64,000 bases of DNA, taken from NCBI RefSeq assembly GCF_901709675.1, contig NC_051108.1:5986631-6050630 (forward strand). The letters are read 5' to 3'. A program made the translations under genes and the position numbers. The notes under the pieces were generated by a model that was not told the DNA's origin, ran no database searches, and was given only the letters and a program-made list of their open reading frames with translations. The stretch's first letter is position 1, and each line of letters begins with the position of its first letter. The DNA is from Syngnathus acus (Eukaryota; Chordata; Actinopteri; Syngnathiformes; Syngnathidae). Below, piece after piece: positions 63,345 to 64,000 of the stretch.

Positions 63345-64000
63345 CTACTGCAGATTCTTGAGTATGCGTCCGTAGCGGAAGTCGTAGACGTGTCGGCAGA
63401 GGTAGACCAGCTCGGGGTCCACGTCTGTGGGCACACAGCGGTGGGAGGGCGGGGTAAAATCCAGGCAGCAGGGCACCACGCTACTGCCGCCGTCGCCGGG
63501 TAGGGCGCCTTCGGAACGACGCTTCATCAAGGCACAATATCTGTGTTCATAAAATCAAACACAAAATATTATACATTCTCGGGTTCAACATATGGACAAA
63601 TGTATTGGGACAGCCTGCTGCAAAATTGCTGCGTCATGCTTGTTGTCCCTCACCTACAGTACTGGGCTAGCGGGAGGACGTAGCATCTGTCTTCAATGCA
63701 AGCTACGCTGTTCTCGTCCTGATGTCGAGAGGCAAAGATCTCGTTCTGAAGAGGAGAATTTTATTTTTGGACCAATTTGTTTTGAGGTATCATGATGTAG
63801 TGTAATCTCACCTCACAGTGTGTGCTGGGGTCTCGCCCCCCCTGCGTGTGCTCCGGTCGGTAGTACCAGAAAAGACTCATCATCAGCTCCCCTGAGGCGA
63901 CCAATAAAAACACACATAGTGGACGTCAGCAACCTTGACACTCTGTCCATCAACCCTCGGTTTCCCTCGTACCGCTTTTGGGATCCTCCCACAGGGCGGA
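63345..64000 (-). CDS. bahd1: BAHD1, C-terminal exons (partial, runs off the right edge)
   Basis: Four minus-strand exon pieces joined in phase: 64000-63973 (SALWEDPKS, cut by the window edge), 63891-63812 ([20 protein letters not shown]), 63745-63654 ([20 protein letters not shown], then [10 protein letters not shown]) and 63540-63345 ([12 protein letters not shown] ... [20 protein letters not shown], then LKNLQ and stop). This is the C-terminal half of a BAH domain, the chromatin-reading module of BAHD1, a heterochromatin and gene-silencing scaffold that binds H3K27me3. The N-terminal proline-rich part lies outside. Introns are short (about 80-115 bp). The stop is followed by about 4.5 kb before the EML-like gene on the same strand. 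Confidence 0.9.

Overview
The window reads as teleost fish nuclear DNA. It has vertebrate split genes with GT-AG introns, some only 60-150 bp long, fish-type LINE, hAT and Tigger-like relics, long (GT)n tracts and AT-rich intergenic DNA. All exon boundaries below were read by eye, by requiring splice consensus, matching phase and family similarity. Comparisons with human proteins are from memory, not from a search.

Left third, plus strand: a complete Ena/VASP gene, evl (1939-11701, 13 coding exons, 413 aa), then a complete yy1 (13214-16326, 5 exons, 385 aa). The first yy1 intron carries a cluster of YY1 target motifs. Then about 4 kb of gene-poor DNA and a nearly intact CR1/L2-group LINE on the minus strand (about 20822-25440, both ORFs open).

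Middle: a complete lrfn5 (SALM5 synaptic adhesion protein) on the minus strand (35446 to 30261, 6 coding exons, 798 aa), flanked by gene-free DNA on both sides. Then comes an unassigned terminal coding exon at 43.8 kb, and aldh6a1 (methylmalonate-semialdehyde dehydrogenase) on the plus strand, complete in 12 exons (45369-49998, 524 aa).

Right part: a repeat-rich block (50.5-56.1 kb) with a 0.7 kb direct duplication, a degenerate telomere-like array and hAT and LINE relics. It overlaps the 3' end of a seven-exon minus-strand gene (58861 to 55999). That gene encodes an EML-type N-terminal coiled coil and basic linker but stops before any HELP/WD40 region. After it lie a damaged Rex1-like LINE (59.1-60.9 kb), whose RT deletion is joined by TTAGGG repeats, about 2.4 kb without genes, and the last exons of bahd1 running off the right edge on the minus strand.

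The genes do not form a pathway. They span actin regulation (evl), transcription (yy1), synapse adhesion (lrfn5), mitochondrial valine/thymine catabolism (aldh6a1), microtubules (EML-like) and heterochromatin (bahd1). Their human counterparts lie on 14q21, 14q24, 14q32 and 15q15, so the window is a rearranged 14q/15q ancestral block. The items most worth a second look are the WD40-less EML gene with its duplicated last exon, the telomere-patched LINE, the PDZ-type C-terminus of lrfn5, the YY1-site cluster in yy1, and two unusual evl exons.
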